This document shows, piece after piece, positions 4,428 to 5,047 of a DNA stretch of 5,047 nucleotides. The translations under genes were made by a program, and so were the position numbers. A model generated the notes under the pieces. That model ran no database searches and was not told where the DNA came from. It saw nothing but the letters and a program-made list of their open reading frames with translations. The DNA is from an uncultured Bacilli bacterium (GTDB lineage Bacteria > Bacillota_I > Bacilli_A > RF39 > UBA660): positions 1 through 5,047 of the forward strand of contig CAKPAT010000089.1 in assembly GCA_934133155.1 (NCBI GenBank), given 5' to 3'. Position 1 is the stretch's first letter; each line of letters opens with the position of its first letter.

Positions 4428-4973
4428 ATGGAAAGATTGAAGATTGGAGATAGACTGCAGATTCAGTGCTATAAACATGACGGTAATGTTCATAGGTCAT
4501 GGGATGAGGCTGTGGTTTTAGATATTAAAAAAGATTATATTGTTTTTGGTAATGAAAAGACGCTTGTGACGGAGTCTTGTGGAAGTGTATGGAGGACTAA
4601 GGAACCAGCTGTGATGTATTTTTTTAAAAACAAGTGGTATAACATTATTGTGCAAATGAAAAAAACTGGTATTACTTATTATTGTAATATTGCTAGTCCT
4701 TTTATTATTGAGGACAATACAATTAAGTATATTGATTATGATTTGGATTTAAGAATTTTTGCAACTGGAAGTTTTAAAATTTTGGACAAACAAGAGTATC
4801 AGTATCACAAAAAGAAAATGAGTTATTCAGACGATTTAGATTTTGTGGTAAATAAAGCTCTTTCGGATTTGATTATGGATTATCAGTCTCATAGTATTAT
4901 GTTTGACGCTAAAGAGAACATATATTATGAAAAACTTTACCAAAAATTAAAAAATGTTTATTTAGAGCTCTAA
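4428..4973 (+). CDS. ntdp: UPF0374 nucleoside tri-/diphosphate phosphatase (DUF402 fold)
   Basis: This 181-residue cytosolic protein matches the UPF0374/Ntdp family in length and along its whole visible sequence. Hallmarks are QIQCYKHDGNVHRSWDEAVV (11-30), LVTESCGSVWRTKEPAV (46-62), YYCNIASPF (84-92) and IKYIDYDLDL (99-108). The S. aureus member (Sa1684a, Ntdp) hydrolyses nucleoside tri- and diphosphates with a divalent metal. From memory, the family's functional residues are Arg23 as proton donor and Asn87, Asp103, Asp105, Asp107, Asp120 and Glu123 as metal ligands. With the start at 4428 every one of these falls at exactly that number, which confirms both the family and the start. B. subtilis YgaC is a relative. 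The C-terminal third (124-181) is helical and lysine-rich. The gene has its own -10 and ribosome-binding site and is separated from the protease by a terminator, so the adjacency need not mean a shared role. Confidence 0.92.
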   Translation: MERLKIGDRLQIQCYKHDGNVHRSWDEAVVLDIKKDYIVFGNEKTLVTESCGSVWRTKEPAVMYFFKNKWYNIIVQMKKTGITYYCNIASPFIIEDNTIKYIDYDLDLRIFATGSFKILDKQEYQYHKKKMSYSDDLDFVVNKALSDLIMDYQSHSIMFDAKENIYYEKLYQKLKNVYLEL

Positions 4974-4990
4974 AGGTATTGACTTTAGGG
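4968..4990 (+). other. Hairpin at the Ntdp gene end, without a T-run
   Basis: CTCTAAAG (4968-4975) pairs with CTTTAGGG (4983-4990) as an 8-bp stem with one G-U pair and a 7-nt loop. No T-run follows, so it is unlikely to be an efficient intrinsic terminator. The left arm contains the stop codon (4971-4973), and the -35 of the next promoter lies in the loop and right arm. A 14-bp perfect palindrome, TTTAGAGCTCTAAA (4961-4974), overlaps the left arm and could form a competing small hairpin. Confidence 0.5.
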
Positions 4991-5007
4991 AGTAAGATTG
5001 GTATATT
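4979..5007 (+). promoter_or_regulatory. Strong promoter for a gene beginning at or beyond the window edge
   Basis: TTGACT (4979-4984), a 17-bp spacer and TATATT (5002-5007), with TG at 4999-5000 making an extended -10. Predicted initiation is near 5014. The gene it drives is not visible: no ATG follows before the window ends, a TTG frame at 5018 stops after seven codons, and an AAGGA (5040-5044) near the edge may be the next ribosome-binding site. Confidence 0.6.
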
Positions 5008-5047
5008 AGGAGTGCTTTTGAGGAAAAAAGACAAAAAATAAGGACTT

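Noticed and set aside
4299..4493. 64-codon minus-strand open frame spanning the protease-Ntdp junction
   Set aside because: It runs through a plus-strand terminator, promoter and ribosome-binding site and has no start signals of its own.
1..5047. CRISPR array, tRNA, rRNA, insertion sequence, phage or defence genes
   Set aside because: No regularly spaced repeats, clover-leaf patterns, terminal inverted repeats, transposase or integrase motifs were found on either strand. Codon use is uniform across the genes, so there is no sign of recent transfer.

Overview
The window is AT-rich (roughly 30% GC by eye) and comes from a low-GC Gram-positive bacterium (Bacillota, probably a Bacilli/Mollicutes-related gut lineage; the genus cannot be fixed from sequence alone). 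The clues are A/T-ending codons, strong AGGTGA/GAGGAGG Shine-Dalgarno sites, a lipoprotein with a short Gram-positive-type signal peptide, and a UPF0374 (Ntdp) protein typical of Bacillota. TGG encodes tryptophan and TGA stops ctpA, so the standard bacterial code fits and the Mycoplasma code does not.

Layout: positions 1-336 are the 3' end of an unrecognised gene, closed by a terminator. Positions 387-950 encode a six-helix DUF308/HdeD-like membrane protein, convergent with a small DUF378 membrane protein on the minus strand (965-1171); the two share a bidirectional terminator. A roughly 100-bp divergent promoter region then leads to a lipoprotein with a LolA/YdcC/GerS-like domain plus a C-terminal DUF4367-like domain (1271-2263). 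Next are a lysine-rich single-pass membrane protein of unknown function (2314-3051), an S41 C-terminal processing protease of the CtpA/CtpB type with an intact Ser-Lys-Gln triad (3122-4363), and a UPF0374 nucleoside tri-/diphosphatase with all expected active-site residues (4428-4973). The last 74 bases hold a good promoter for a gene that starts at or beyond the window edge. Intergenic gaps are short and no stretch over 300 bases lacks a gene.

Working together: four of the six complete genes encode envelope proteins (two small multi-span membrane proteins, a lipoprotein, a Lys-rich anchored protein) and a fifth is a membrane-anchored protease, so the region looks like an envelope-maintenance neighbourhood with a cytosolic nucleotide phosphatase at its end. 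There is little sign of a classical operon. Most genes have their own terminator and promoter, although no terminator is seen between the lipoprotein and the Lys-rich gene, or after the Ntdp gene.

The most interesting signal is architectural. The predicted -10 box starts exactly 25 nt before the chosen start codon in four genes, and 23 and 27 nt before it in the other two. The predicted mRNA therefore begins almost exactly at the Shine-Dalgarno sequence. In three junctions the upstream terminator T-tract sits where the -35 element should be, giving fused terminator-promoter modules. I found no CRISPR array, tRNA, rRNA, insertion sequence or phage gene.
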